From: Pandoraea cepalis
GTDB lineage: Bacteria; Pseudomonadota; Gammaproteobacteria; Burkholderiales; Burkholderiaceae
Direction of reading: 5' to 3'
Length of the DNA stretch: 55,888 nt
Assembly: GCF_902459665.1 (NCBI RefSeq)
Contig: NZ_CABPSL010000027.1
Span: 1-55,888, forward strand
Positions within the stretch are counted from its first letter, which is position 1. Each line of letters begins with the position of its first letter. The notes beneath the pieces are model-generated. The model searched no databases and was not told where the DNA came from. It was given only the letters and a program-made list of their open reading frames with translations. Position numbers and translations under genes: made by a program. Positions 10,124 through 17,844 of this stretch are shown one piece after another.

Positions 10124-11803
10124 TTACTTCGCGTCGCCCAGCATGGGCAGGTTCAGGCCATGCTCGCGCGCGCAGTCGACGGCGATGTCATAGCCCGCAT
10201 CGGCGTGGCGCATGACGCCCGTCGCCGGATCGTTGTTCAGTACACGGGCGATGCGCGCGGCCGCCGCGTCGGTGCCGTCGCACACGATCACCACGCCCGA
10301 ATGCTGCGAGAAGCCCATGCCGACGCCGCCGCCGTGATGCAGCGACACCCAGGTCGCGCCGCTCGCCGTGTTGAGCAGGGCGTTGAGCAGCGGCCAGTCG
10401 GAGACAGCGTCCGAGCCGTCGCGCATGGCTTCCGTTTCGCGGTTGGGGCTGGCGACCGATCCCGAGTCCAGGTGGTCGCGGCCGATCACGACCGGTGCCG
10501 AGAGTTCACCCGAGCGTACCATTTCATTGAAGGCCAGTCCGAGCTTCGCGCGCAGCCCCAGCCCGACCCAGCAGATCCGCGCAGGCAATCCTTGGAAGCT
10601 GATGCGCTCGCGCGCCATGTCGAGCCAGCGATGCAGGTGCGCGTCGTCGGGAATCAGCGCCTTGACCTTCGCGTCGGTCTTGTAGATGTCTTCCGGATCG
10701 CCCGACAGCGCGACCCAGCGGAACGGCCCGACGCCACGGCAGAAGAGCGGACGGATATAGGCGGGCACGAAGCCGGGGAAATCGAAGGCGTTCTCGACGC
10801 CTTCCTCCTCGGCCATTTGACGGATGTTGTTGCCGTAGTCGAACGTCGGCACGCCCATCGCCTGGAAGTCGAGCATGGCCTTGACGTGGACCGCCATCGA
10901 CTGCTTGGCGGCCTTGACGACTTCGGCGGGCTTCGTGCGGGCGCGTTCGCGGTAGTCGTCCCAGGTCCAGCCGATCGGCAGATAGCCATTGAGCGGATCG
11001 TGGGCGCTGGTCTGGTCGGTGACCATGTCCGGACGCACGCCACGGCGCACCAGTTCCGGCAGAATTTCGGCCGCATTGCCGCACAGGGCAATCGACACGG
11101 CCTGACCAGCGGCGGTGTATTTGGCGATGCGCGCGAGCGCGTCGTCGAGATCCTTGGCTTGCTCGTCGACGTAGCGCGTGCGCAAACGGAAGTCGATGCT
11201 GGTCTGCTGGCACTCGATGTTCAGCGAGCAGGCGCCGGCCAGCGTGGCAGCCAGCGGCTGCGCGCCGCCCATGCCGCCCAGGCCGGCGGTGAGCACCCAG
11301 CGGCCCTTCAGATTGCCATCGTAATGCTGGCGACCGGCTTCGACAAACGTCTCGTAAGTGCCTTGCACGATGCCCTGGCTGCCGATATAGATCCACGAAC
11401 CGGCGGTCATCTGGCCGTACATGGCCAACCCCTTGGCGTCGAGTTCGTTGAAATGCTCCCAGGTCGCCCAGTGCGGTACCAGATTCGAGTTGGCGATGAG
11501 CACGCGCGGCGCGTCGGCATGCGTCTTGAAAACGCCCACCGGCTTGCCCGACTGCACGAGCAGCGTCTCGTCGTCACCCAGCGTCTTGAGCGTTTCGACG
11601 ATCTTGTCGTAGCACTCCCAGTTGCGCGCGGCGCGGCCGATGCCGCCATACACGACGAGCGCGTTCGGGTTCTCGGCGACGTCCGGGTCCAGGTTGTTCA
11701 TGAGCATGCGCAGCGGCGCTTCGGTAAGCCAGCTACGGGCATTGAGCTGCGTGCCGCGCGGGGCGCGGATCGTGACATCGCGGTATCGGGTGACTTGGCT
11801 CAC
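10124..11803 (-). CDS. hutU: Urocanate hydratase
   Basis: This 559-residue NAD+-dependent urocanase converts urocanate to imidazolonepropionate. Seen: the conserved start of the fold ([20 protein letters not shown]), [11 protein letters not shown], the glycine-rich NAD region [18 protein letters not shown] and the C-terminal [16 protein letters not shown]. It is complete. It is the first structural gene behind the intergenic palindrome and is probably the first gene of the HutC-controlled message; unusually, the catabolic order here is U-H-T-I-G. Confidence 0.97.
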   Translation of the reverse strand: MSQVTRYRDVTIRAPRGTQLNARSWLTEAPLRMLMNNLDPDVAENPNALVVYGGIGRAARNWECYDKIVETLKTLGDDETLLVQSGKPVGVFKTHADAPRVLIANSNLVPHWATWEHFNELDAKGLAMYGQMTAGSWIYIGSQGIVQGTYETFVEAGRQHYDGNLKGRWVLTAGLGGMGGAQPLAATLAGACSLNIECQQTSIDFRLRTRYVDEQAKDLDDALARIAKYTAAGQAVSIALCGNAAEILPELVRRGVRPDMVTDQTSAHDPLNGYLPIGWTWDDYRERARTKPAEVVKAAKQSMAVHVKAMLDFQAMGVPTFDYGNNIRQMAEEEGVENAFDFPGFVPAYIRPLFCRGVGPFRWVALSGDPEDIYKTDAKVKALIPDDAHLHRWLDMARERISFQGLPARICWVGLGLRAKLGLAFNEMVRSGELSAPVVIGRDHLDSGSVASPNRETEAMRDGSDAVSDWPLLNALLNTASGATWVSLHHGGGVGMGFSQHSGVVIVCDGTDAAAARIARVLNNDPATGVMRHADAGYDIAVDCAREHGLNLPMLGDAK

Positions 11804-11834
11804 AACGTGTTCCTCTAATTCGGAGCGGAGAATG

Positions 11835-11860
11835 ACTTGTACAGTATTGTATATACAAGT
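11835..11860. promoter_or_regulatory. HutC-type operator upstream of hutU
   Basis: The 26-bp site begins ACTTGTAC and ends ATACAAGT, so its outer ends are inverted repeats. It also encloses a perfect 12-bp palindrome, TTGTATATACAA (11847-11858). HutC repressors of Pseudomonas recognise TTGTATATACAA-like sites, and urocanate releases them. The site is about 32 bases from the hutU start, where a bound repressor would block the promoter. Confidence 0.75.
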
Positions 11861-11980
11861 TACCGTGAACTAGGGTTTTTACGTACTTTGGTGAGCCAAG
11901 GGGACGGCGTTAGAGGGGACGGCCGGGCCTGACGCGCCGGCGCTGGCTGATCGGTGCCTGATCGTTGGCTTGCCGCGGGC

Positions 11981-12736
11981 TTATTCAGGCGCGCCGAAGC
12001 GGCCTTCGAGGCGGTGGCGAGAACCGGGGTGCAGCAGCCGGGCAACGGAGACCACGCGCTTGCCCGTCCATGTGCGCCGACGGATCAGCAGGCACGGTTC
12101 GGTGCGCGCGATGTTAAGCAGTTGCGCTTCCTCGGGCGTGGCCGTCACGGCTTCCACGACATGCTCGCCCGACGTGAGCGGCGAGAGACGCTGCAGATAG
12201 GCGTTGGGCGTCAGTTGGGTGAAGTCCTGTTCGAGGTAGTGCGGTGCGAGCGTGGGATTGACGCAGCGATCCTCGATCTGCACCGGCACGTTGTCCTGGT
12301 AGTGAACGATCACCGAGTGGAACAGCGTTTCGCGCTCCTGCAGGTCCATCGCGAGCGCGCGTTCGGGGCCAGCGAGTTCTTCGCGCAGCAGCTTCACTTC
12401 GGCGCGATGGCGATGGCCATGCTCGGCGATCTCGTCCGCGATATTGTTGACGGCCAGCAGCGGGGAGTGCGATTTCGGCTCGGCCACGAACGTGCCGACG
12501 CCCTGCATGCGTACGAGGCGTCCCTCGGTGGTGAGTTCTCGCAGCGCGCGATTGACCGTCATGCGACTCACGCCCGAGAACTCGACCAACTCGTTTTCCG
12601 AGGGTATGCGGTGATGCGGCGGCCAGGCGCCACTGTCGATCTGACGGCAAATGAACTGCTTGAGTTGCAGATAGCGCGGTGCCGGCCCTTGTTCGTTGAG
12701 CGTTTCGACAGTCGGTTGGGCGGATTGACGTGGCAC
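11981..12736 (-). CDS. hutC: Histidine utilisation repressor, GntR/HutC family
   Basis: This transcriptional repressor has an N-terminal winged helix (PSENELVEFSGVSRMTVNRALRE begins near residue 45) and a C-terminal UTRA effector domain that in this family binds urocanate. Seen: the family hallmark GVGTFVAEP after the wing and the UTRA region with FTQLTPNAYLQ. The GTG at 12736 is preferred (GGAGAAG upstream) and gives 251 residues; an extension to 12838 is possible but unlike the family. It lies upstream of hutU, on the same strand, separated by the operator, so it may regulate both itself and the operon. Confidence 0.92.
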   Translation of the reverse strand: MPRQSAQPTVETLNEQGPAPRYLQLKQFICRQIDSGAWPPHHRIPSENELVEFSGVSRMTVNRALRELTTEGRLVRMQGVGTFVAEPKSHSPLLAVNNIADEIAEHGHRHRAEVKLLREELAGPERALAMDLQERETLFHSVIVHYQDNVPVQIEDRCVNPTLAPHYLEQDFTQLTPNAYLQRLSPLTSGEHVVEAVTATPEEAQLLNIARTEPCLLIRRRTWTGKRVVSVARLLHPGSRHRLEGRFGAPE

Positions 12737-12900
12737 CTTGATGGCTTCTCCGGTCACTGACGTGCGGGTGGGAAAGCCTGAAGCATAAGCCAATCGCTCG
12801 CTGCGGAGGAGAAAAACGCGACCCGCTGCGCACGGCATCGATCAAGGCAAGGTCGCGCGAAAGCGGCGCCGAGGCCCGCCGCGCAGCGAGACGAATTCGC

Positions 12901-14064
12901 TTACCAGCCGTGCAATCTCGACCAGACCGCCAGCGCGCGATCTGGGGCGATGGCGTGGTATTCGGGGAATTGCGCCCCGGTGGCACAGGCGTGATTCGGC
13001 AGGATGCGCAACAGGGTGCCGATAGGGAAGCGCGCGACGATGTCGGGGTCCGGCGCGCCTTCGCGCGACAGAATGCCGTGTTCCTGATTGGCGCCGCTCA
13101 ACTGATACCCAGGGAGGAGGCTGCCGTCGATGCGGCAAACCTGTCCGTAGCCGAAATCGCGTTTCTGTTTTTGTGTGCCGCGGTCGCGGCTCATGGCCAT
13201 CCAGCCGGCGTCGACAATGGCCCAACCCTTCTCGGGCTGATGCCCGATCACGGTCGTGAGCACGCTCAACGCCAGTTCGTCGGTCGTGCACACGCCGATG
13301 TTGTGCATGACGAGATCGAAGAACACGTACACGCCCGCGCGCACTTCGGTAACGCCATCGAGATGCGCGGCAGTGAGGGCGGTGGGCGTCGAGCCGACGC
13401 TGACCACCGGGCACGGCAGTCCGGCATCGCGCAAACGGGTCGCGGCGCGCACGCAGCCGGCGCGCTCCTGTTCCGCGATGGCGGCGAGCGCTTCGGGCGT
13501 GTCGACGTCATAGCTCGAGCCCGCGTGGGTCATGACGCCGCCCAGCGTCGCACCGCCCTCATGCAGCACGCGCGCCACGTCGAGCAGCGCATCGTCTTCT
13601 GGCGCGATGCCCGAGCGATGCCCGTCGGTATCGATCTCGATCCACACGTCGAACGTCTCTCCAAATTCAGCGCCGAATGCCGCGATGGCCTGCGCGGATA
13701 CGATGCTGTCCGTGAGAATCTTCAGGTCGCAACCGCGGCGTCGCAACGCGAGGGCGGCCGGCAGCTTGCTCGCGACCATCCCGACGGCGTAAAGGATGTC
13801 GGTGATGCCATCGTCGAAGAAGCGGGCGGCTTCCTTGAGGGTGGAGACGGTGATGCCCGCAGCGCCCGCGTCGATCTGCGCGCGTGCCACTTCCACGCAC
13901 TTGCTGGTCTTGACGTGGGGACGAAAGCGCACGCCCAGCGCGTCCATACGGGACTGCATCCGGCGAATGTTGTGCTGCATGCGCGGCACGTCGATCACGG
14001 CGGCCGGCGTGTCGAGCATCGGCAACGAGGACGAGGGGAGGGGCGGCTTTGCGGTCATGGTCAT
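12901..14064 (-). CDS. DSD1-type PLP enzyme (D-threonine aldolase or D-serine dehydratase-like)
   Basis: This 387-residue fold-III PLP protein has an alanine-racemase-like barrel. Seen: the PLP lysine K52 in RPHVKTSK and the C-terminal PNHACAT, whose H358 and C360 match the metal ligands of eukaryotic-type D-serine dehydratase and low-specificity D-threonine aldolase. Those two activities cannot be separated from the sequence; both cleave or deaminate D-hydroxy amino acids. The ATG at 14064 is chosen (family sequence begins soon after). It lies upstream of hutC on the same strand but 164 bases away, so is not clearly part of hut. Confidence 0.82.
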   Translation of the reverse strand: MTMTAKPPLPSSSLPMLDTPAAVIDVPRMQHNIRRMQSRMDALGVRFRPHVKTSKCVEVARAQIDAGAAGITVSTLKEAARFFDDGITDILYAVGMVASKLPAALALRRRGCDLKILTDSIVSAQAIAAFGAEFGETFDVWIEIDTDGHRSGIAPEDDALLDVARVLHEGGATLGGVMTHAGSSYDVDTPEALAAIAEQERAGCVRAATRLRDAGLPCPVVSVGSTPTALTAAHLDGVTEVRAGVYVFFDLVMHNIGVCTTDELALSVLTTVIGHQPEKGWAIVDAGWMAMSRDRGTQKQKRDFGYGQVCRIDGSLLPGYQLSGANQEHGILSREGAPDPDIVARFPIGTLLRILPNHACATGAQFPEYHAIAPDRALAVWSRLHGW

Positions 14065-14272
14065 CGGTCTCGGGCAGGGGACGGGCGTGGGCCGCCGGCG
14101 TCGCAAATGCGGCGGATGGCAGTGCGCCCGCGTGGTGCGACACCGTCGTCAAAGGCGTCAGTGTAGGCAGGGGCGGCGGCCTCGTGGTTAACTGACGCAA
14201 CATCAGACATTAAGCCCAGGTGAATGATCCAGATCGAGGATATGCGTCGGGTCGCGTGTGAGCGTCGCGCCG
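14065..14272. other. Intergenic region without recognised element
   Basis: The 208 bases separate the PLP enzyme from the MFS exporter; both are on the minus strand. Presumably it holds the promoter of the PLP-enzyme gene, but no clear palindrome, terminator or small gene was seen. Confidence 0.4.
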
Positions 14273-15568
14273 TCAGGCGAGTCGATGGGCGCGTTCGGCA
14301 GTTCGGGTTCGCGCGACGTTCGCCAACAGACTGCAGGCAAGGAGCAACACTGCCGTCATGAAAAATACCGACGGTAGCCCGAACGCGACGGCAATCTGGC
14401 CGCCGACGACGGGCCCGATCACCTGGCCGCTGAATTGTGCCGACTGAAGGTAGCCGAGCATCTTGCCGGTATTGCGCTCGCCGACCGAGTGACGGGCGAG
14501 TTTGCCGATGGCGGGCAGCAGTCCCGCGAGCGTCATGCCCATGAGCACACGCAGCGCGGCCAATTGCCACCATGTGGTGACAAACGCTTGCGGCGCCATG
14601 ACCAGTGCCGTCGCGACAAGGCAGCCGACGATAACGCGCCAACTCCCGACACGATCCGCGAGCGCACCCAAGCGGGCTGCGGTGAGCATGCTGCCCAGCG
14701 CGGAGCTGGCCATGACGACGCCGGCGACGCGCGTGAGGTGCGCGCTGTCGACGCCCAATTGCGCGATGTAGACGGTAATGATCGGTTCGATGGACATGTT
14801 CGCCAGCAATACCATCATGGCCGTGGCCAGAATGGCCGCGATGCTGCCGGCGTGCGGCGAGGGATCGTTGGTCGGCGTTACCGATGGGGCGTGGCGTTTT
14901 CCGTCGCGCGACGCATCGAAGTCTTCGCGAACCCCGAAGATCGTGAGCAGCGCCGTGACCGCAATCATCGCACCGCCGGCGAAGAAGGTGCCACGAATTC
15001 CGAGCAACGGTGGCAGCAATCCGCCGACCAGCGGCCCGACCAGGCTGCCCGCGAGGGCGCCCGTCGACAGCACACCCAGTGCCCAACCCGCGCGTTCACG
15101 CGGCGCCTGTGTGCCCACCATCACCGTCGACGCCGACGCATAACCACCGACCAGGCCAGCAATCAGACGCAGCCCCACGAGTTGGTAGACATTGTGCGCG
15201 ACGCCGATGAGCGACATTACGATGGCCATGCCGACGGCCGCGCGGATGAGCATCGGCTTGCGGCCGAAACGGTCCGCGAGATGGCCCCAGAGGGGCGCCG
15301 TGACGGCGGTGCCGAGAAACGTCGCACTGAACGCTACGCCCGACCATTGAATGACGGCCGACGCCGATGCAACGCCAAGCTGGTGGACGTAGAGCGGCAG
15401 GAATGGCAGCAACATGCTCAAGCTGACCAACGTAGTAAACGATCCGAACACGGCGATAGTCAGATTACGGCGCCAGTACCGAACGTTGCGCTGAGCATAA
15501 CTGGCGCCATCGGCTACGTGGGCGGCATCGGCCGAGGCGAATTGGGACACGTCGACGGGGGGCTTCAC
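14273..15568 (-). CDS. MFS drug:H+ antiporter-like exporter (DHA1 type)
   Basis: This inner-membrane major facilitator transporter has about 12 helices. Seen: motif A (GHLADRFGRKPML) between helices 2 and 3, motif C-like GPLVGGLLPPLLG in helix 5, which marks antiporters, and a long charged loop near residues 220-240. Substrate is unknown. The GTG at 15568 has GAGG five bases upstream and gives 431 residues; a TTG at 15604 is the alternative. The next gene upstream, a LysR regulator on the same strand, ends 61 bases before it. Confidence 0.85.
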   Translation of the reverse strand: MKPPVDVSQFASADAAHVADGASYAQRNVRYWRRNLTIAVFGSFTTLVSLSMLLPFLPLYVHQLGVASASAVIQWSGVAFSATFLGTAVTAPLWGHLADRFGRKPMLIRAAVGMAIVMSLIGVAHNVYQLVGLRLIAGLVGGYASASTVMVGTQAPRERAGWALGVLSTGALAGSLVGPLVGGLLPPLLGIRGTFFAGGAMIAVTALLTIFGVREDFDASRDGKRHAPSVTPTNDPSPHAGSIAAILATAMMVLLANMSIEPIITVYIAQLGVDSAHLTRVAGVVMASSALGSMLTAARLGALADRVGSWRVIVGCLVATALVMAPQAFVTTWWQLAALRVLMGMTLAGLLPAIGKLARHSVGERNTGKMLGYLQSAQFSGQVIGPVVGGQIAVAFGLPSVFFMTAVLLLACSLLANVARTRTAERAHRLA

Positions 15569-15629
15569 AGGAACCTCAGCATTGCGCAAGGAATTGGCGT
15601 GCAACCGTGGGAGCGGGCTACGACCGAGT

Positions 15630-16604
15630 CTAGTCCGAGCGCCGGGGGGCGGGAATGGCCGCCGCGCGGAAGTCAGTGTTGCGAGGCGCGGACGAATGCC
15701 CCAACGTTTGCAGCAAGAATTCGACGAAGACCCGGGCGCGAGACGGCAGCGTCTTGCTGTGGGGGTACATCAGACTCACCGGGCGCGAGCGTCCCCCATA
15801 AGCGGCCAGCACCTCGACCAGACGCGCGGCGGCCAGATCTTCCTCAACGATGAAGCGGTAAGTCTGGAACAGCCCGGCACCGGCCTTCGCGAGTGTGACG
15901 CCCGAGAGCACGTCGTCGCTGCAACGAAAGTTGCCGTTCACGGCACGCTCGATCTCGCGGCCCGCCTCGCGGAACAGCCACGGTATCGCTCGCCCCGTGC
16001 TCGGCAGGTCAAATTCGATGCAGTCGTGCTCGGCCAAGTCGTCAAGGGTTCGCGGCGTTCCCACGCGATTCAGGTAATCCGGGTGGGCGACGACCACGAG
16101 TGCGGCGTCTTCGAGCGGGCGCGCCACCATACTCGACTCGGGCTGGGCGCGAAAGCGAATGGCGAAGTCGAAGCGCTCCTCATGAAGGTCGACGTTGCGG
16201 TTGCTCACATGCACGTGCACCTTGATGCGCGGATATTGCGCCTGGAACGCGGGCAGCAGCGGCAGCAGTCGATAGTGCGCGTAGGTCGTCGGCACACTGA
16301 CACGCAGGGTGCCGGATGGCTGCGACTGGGCGCCTGAGACTCGGTGCTCAGCTTCGGAGAGCATGCCAAGGGCGGAGCGGCATTCGTCGTAGTACGTGCT
16401 ACCGCTTTCGGTCAGACGGATGCGCCGTGTCGAGCGAACAAAGAGACGTACCCCGAGGCGTTGCTCGAGCCGGGCGATCGACCGGCTGACAGCGGCCGGC
16501 GTCACGCCCGCCAGGTTCGCGGCCGCCGTGAAGCTGCCCGCTTCGGCTGCCAGGCAGAACAACTCGATGCTGCCGAGCAGGATGTCGCCGAATTGCCGCT
16601 GCAT
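15630..16604 (-). CDS. LysR-family regulator
   Basis: This 324-residue LysR-type regulator has an N-terminal winged helix (AGSFTAAANLAGVTPAAVSR near residues 22-41) and a periplasmic-binding-like effector domain, of the CrgA/AaeR-like subgroup judging by SGTLRVSVPTTYAHYRLLP. It is divergent from the SDR gene, with a 145-base shared promoter region containing a 13-bp palindrome, so the SDR and tautomerase pair is the likely target. Effector unknown. Confidence 0.92.
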   Translation of the reverse strand: MQRQFGDILLGSIELFCLAAEAGSFTAAANLAGVTPAAVSRSIARLEQRLGVRLFVRSTRRIRLTESGSTYYDECRSALGMLSEAEHRVSGAQSQPSGTLRVSVPTTYAHYRLLPLLPAFQAQYPRIKVHVHVSNRNVDLHEERFDFAIRFRAQPESSMVARPLEDAALVVVAHPDYLNRVGTPRTLDDLAEHDCIEFDLPSTGRAIPWLFREAGREIERAVNGNFRCSDDVLSGVTLAKAGAGLFQTYRFIVEEDLAAARLVEVLAAYGGRSRPVSLMYPHSKTLPSRARVFVEFLLQTLGHSSAPRNTDFRAAAIPAPRRSD

Positions 16605-16613
16605 ATCGATTCA

Positions 16614-16626
16614 TTACATCATGTAA
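16614..16626. promoter_or_regulatory. Palindrome between LysR gene and SDR gene
   Basis: TTACAT-C-ATGTAA is a perfect dyad ten bases before the LysR gene start in the divergent promoter region. Such a position suits autoregulation and control of the divergent SDR gene, although a classical T-N11-A LysR site is only loosely matched. Confidence 0.5.
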
Positions 16627-16749
16627 AAAGACAAGTGTATCCGTATGTGTTTTTCGCGTCTTCATTCACGAATAGAGTGGTGCTCAACCCGCGGGGCGTA
16701 TGGATGATCCGCCGTCCCGGCAGGCCACTTCAAGTTGAGGATGGACATC

Positions 16750-17484
16750 ATGAACAATTCGGAACGCACGGCCATTATCACGGGTGCCTCAAGTGGCATC
16801 GGACTCGGGTTGGCGGAAGCTTTCCTGAAGGAGGGTTTCAACGTCGTGGGCACTGGGCGCAGTAGCGCGCGGCTCGACGCGGCGCGCGCGGCGTTGGGGG
16901 TAGGCGAGCGATTCCTGCCTGTCGTGGGCGATGTTGGCGACCCCAAGGTGGCCGAAGCGGCCTTCGCGCGCGCCATTGAGGCGTTCGGTCACGTCGATGT
17001 GCTCGTCAATAACGCGGGCATCTTCACGGCGAAGCCGTTTGTGGATTTCACGCCGGACGAGATCGACGAGCAGATCGCCACGAATTTGAAGGGCGCGTTG
17101 TACTTCTCACAAGCCGCGGCGCGCCACATGAGCGAGCGCCGTCGTGGCGCGATCGTCAACGTGACCGCGTCGATCGCGTTGCAGGCGCATTCGAGTGTTC
17201 CTGCCTTGATGGCGGCCGCGCTCAAGGGGGGGCTCAATCAGGCGACGCGCGCACTGGCGCTGGAGCTGGCGCCCTACGGTGTAACGGTCAACGCCGTAGC
17301 CCCCGGGGTCGTGGACACGCCGATGCATGCCCCTGAAACGCACGACGCGCTGGGGCAGATGCATCCGCTCGGACGCATTGCTGACGTGTCGGACATCGCG
17401 CGGGCGGTGCAGTACCTCGTGCAGAGCGAATATGTGACGGGGACGATTCTTCCGGTGGACGGCGGTTTCAGCGCCGGACGCTGA
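16750..17484 (+). CDS. SDR-family protein lacking the catalytic tyrosine
   Basis: This 244-residue Rossmann-fold short-chain dehydrogenase has TGASSGIG (11-18) and NNAG (87-90) for the cofactor and VAPGVVDTPMH near the C-terminus. The usual Y-x3-K is not present: K159 is there, but residue 155, where Tyr belongs, is alanine (segment ALMAAALKGG). I recall a betaproteobacterial SDR subgroup with the same change, so it is probably a lineage feature and not an error. Whether it reduces anything or binds a ligand is open. The ATG at 16750 has GAGG at proper spacing. The tautomerase gene follows 81 bases later. Confidence 0.85.
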   Translation: MNNSERTAIITGASSGIGLGLAEAFLKEGFNVVGTGRSSARLDAARAALGVGERFLPVVGDVGDPKVAEAAFARAIEAFGHVDVLVNNAGIFTAKPFVDFTPDEIDEQIATNLKGALYFSQAAARHMSERRRGAIVNVTASIALQAHSSVPALMAAALKGGLNQATRALALELAPYGVTVNAVAPGVVDTPMHAPETHDALGQMHPLGRIADVSDIARAVQYLVQSEYVTGTILPVDGGFSAGR

Positions 17485-17565
17485 TCGACACGGCGCTTCG
17501 CCTTCGTTGTTCATGGCACAGCGGTTCGGTGAATTCACCGGCCGCGGCATCTTGAGGAGTCAATC

Positions 17566-17775
17566 ATGCCGTTCGTCAGCATTCGTATCACTCGGGAAGG
17601 GAACACCGCCGAGCAGAAAGCACAGGTGATCCGTGAAGTCACCGAGACCCTGGAGCGCGTGTTGCACAAGCCGCCGCACCTCACGCACATCGTGATCGAG
17701 GAGATCGACACGGACAACTGGGGCTATGCGGGACAAACCACGACGGTCATTCGACAACTGCCGCCCGATGCGTGA
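17566..17775 (+). CDS. 4-oxalocrotonate tautomerase family protein
   Basis: This 69-residue member of the tautomerase superfamily starts Met-Pro, so after Met removal the catalytic N-terminal proline is free (PFVSIRITREG). The beta-alpha-beta fold is evident, with VIEEIDTDNWGYAG towards the end; small tautomerases act as hexamers. AGGAG precedes the ATG. It probably shares a message with the SDR; together they suggest a small catabolic or detoxification function under the LysR regulator. Confidence 0.9.
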   Translation: MPFVSIRITREGNTAEQKAQVIREVTETLERVLHKPPHLTHIVIEEIDTDNWGYAGQTTTVIRQLPPDA

Positions 17776-17808
17776 GTGCTGTCGTAACGGGGCGGGCTAC
17801 GCAACGCG

Positions 17809-17826
17809 CCGCCGCCCGGGCGGCGG
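17809..17826. terminator. Palindrome between convergent genes, possible terminator
   Basis: A perfect 18-bp palindrome (CCGCCGCCC then GGGCGGCGG) lies in the 69-base gap between the tautomerase and the TonB receptor, which converge here. It could act as a bidirectional terminator, but no T-run follows on either strand. Confidence 0.35.
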
Positions 17827-17844
17827 GCAGCGGCGCGGGCGTCA

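Noticed and set aside
9851-11818. 655-codon open frame antisense to hutU/hutH
   Set aside because: It is the opposite-strand shadow of two certain enzymes in GC-rich DNA; its protein is Arg/His/Gly-rich with no family features.
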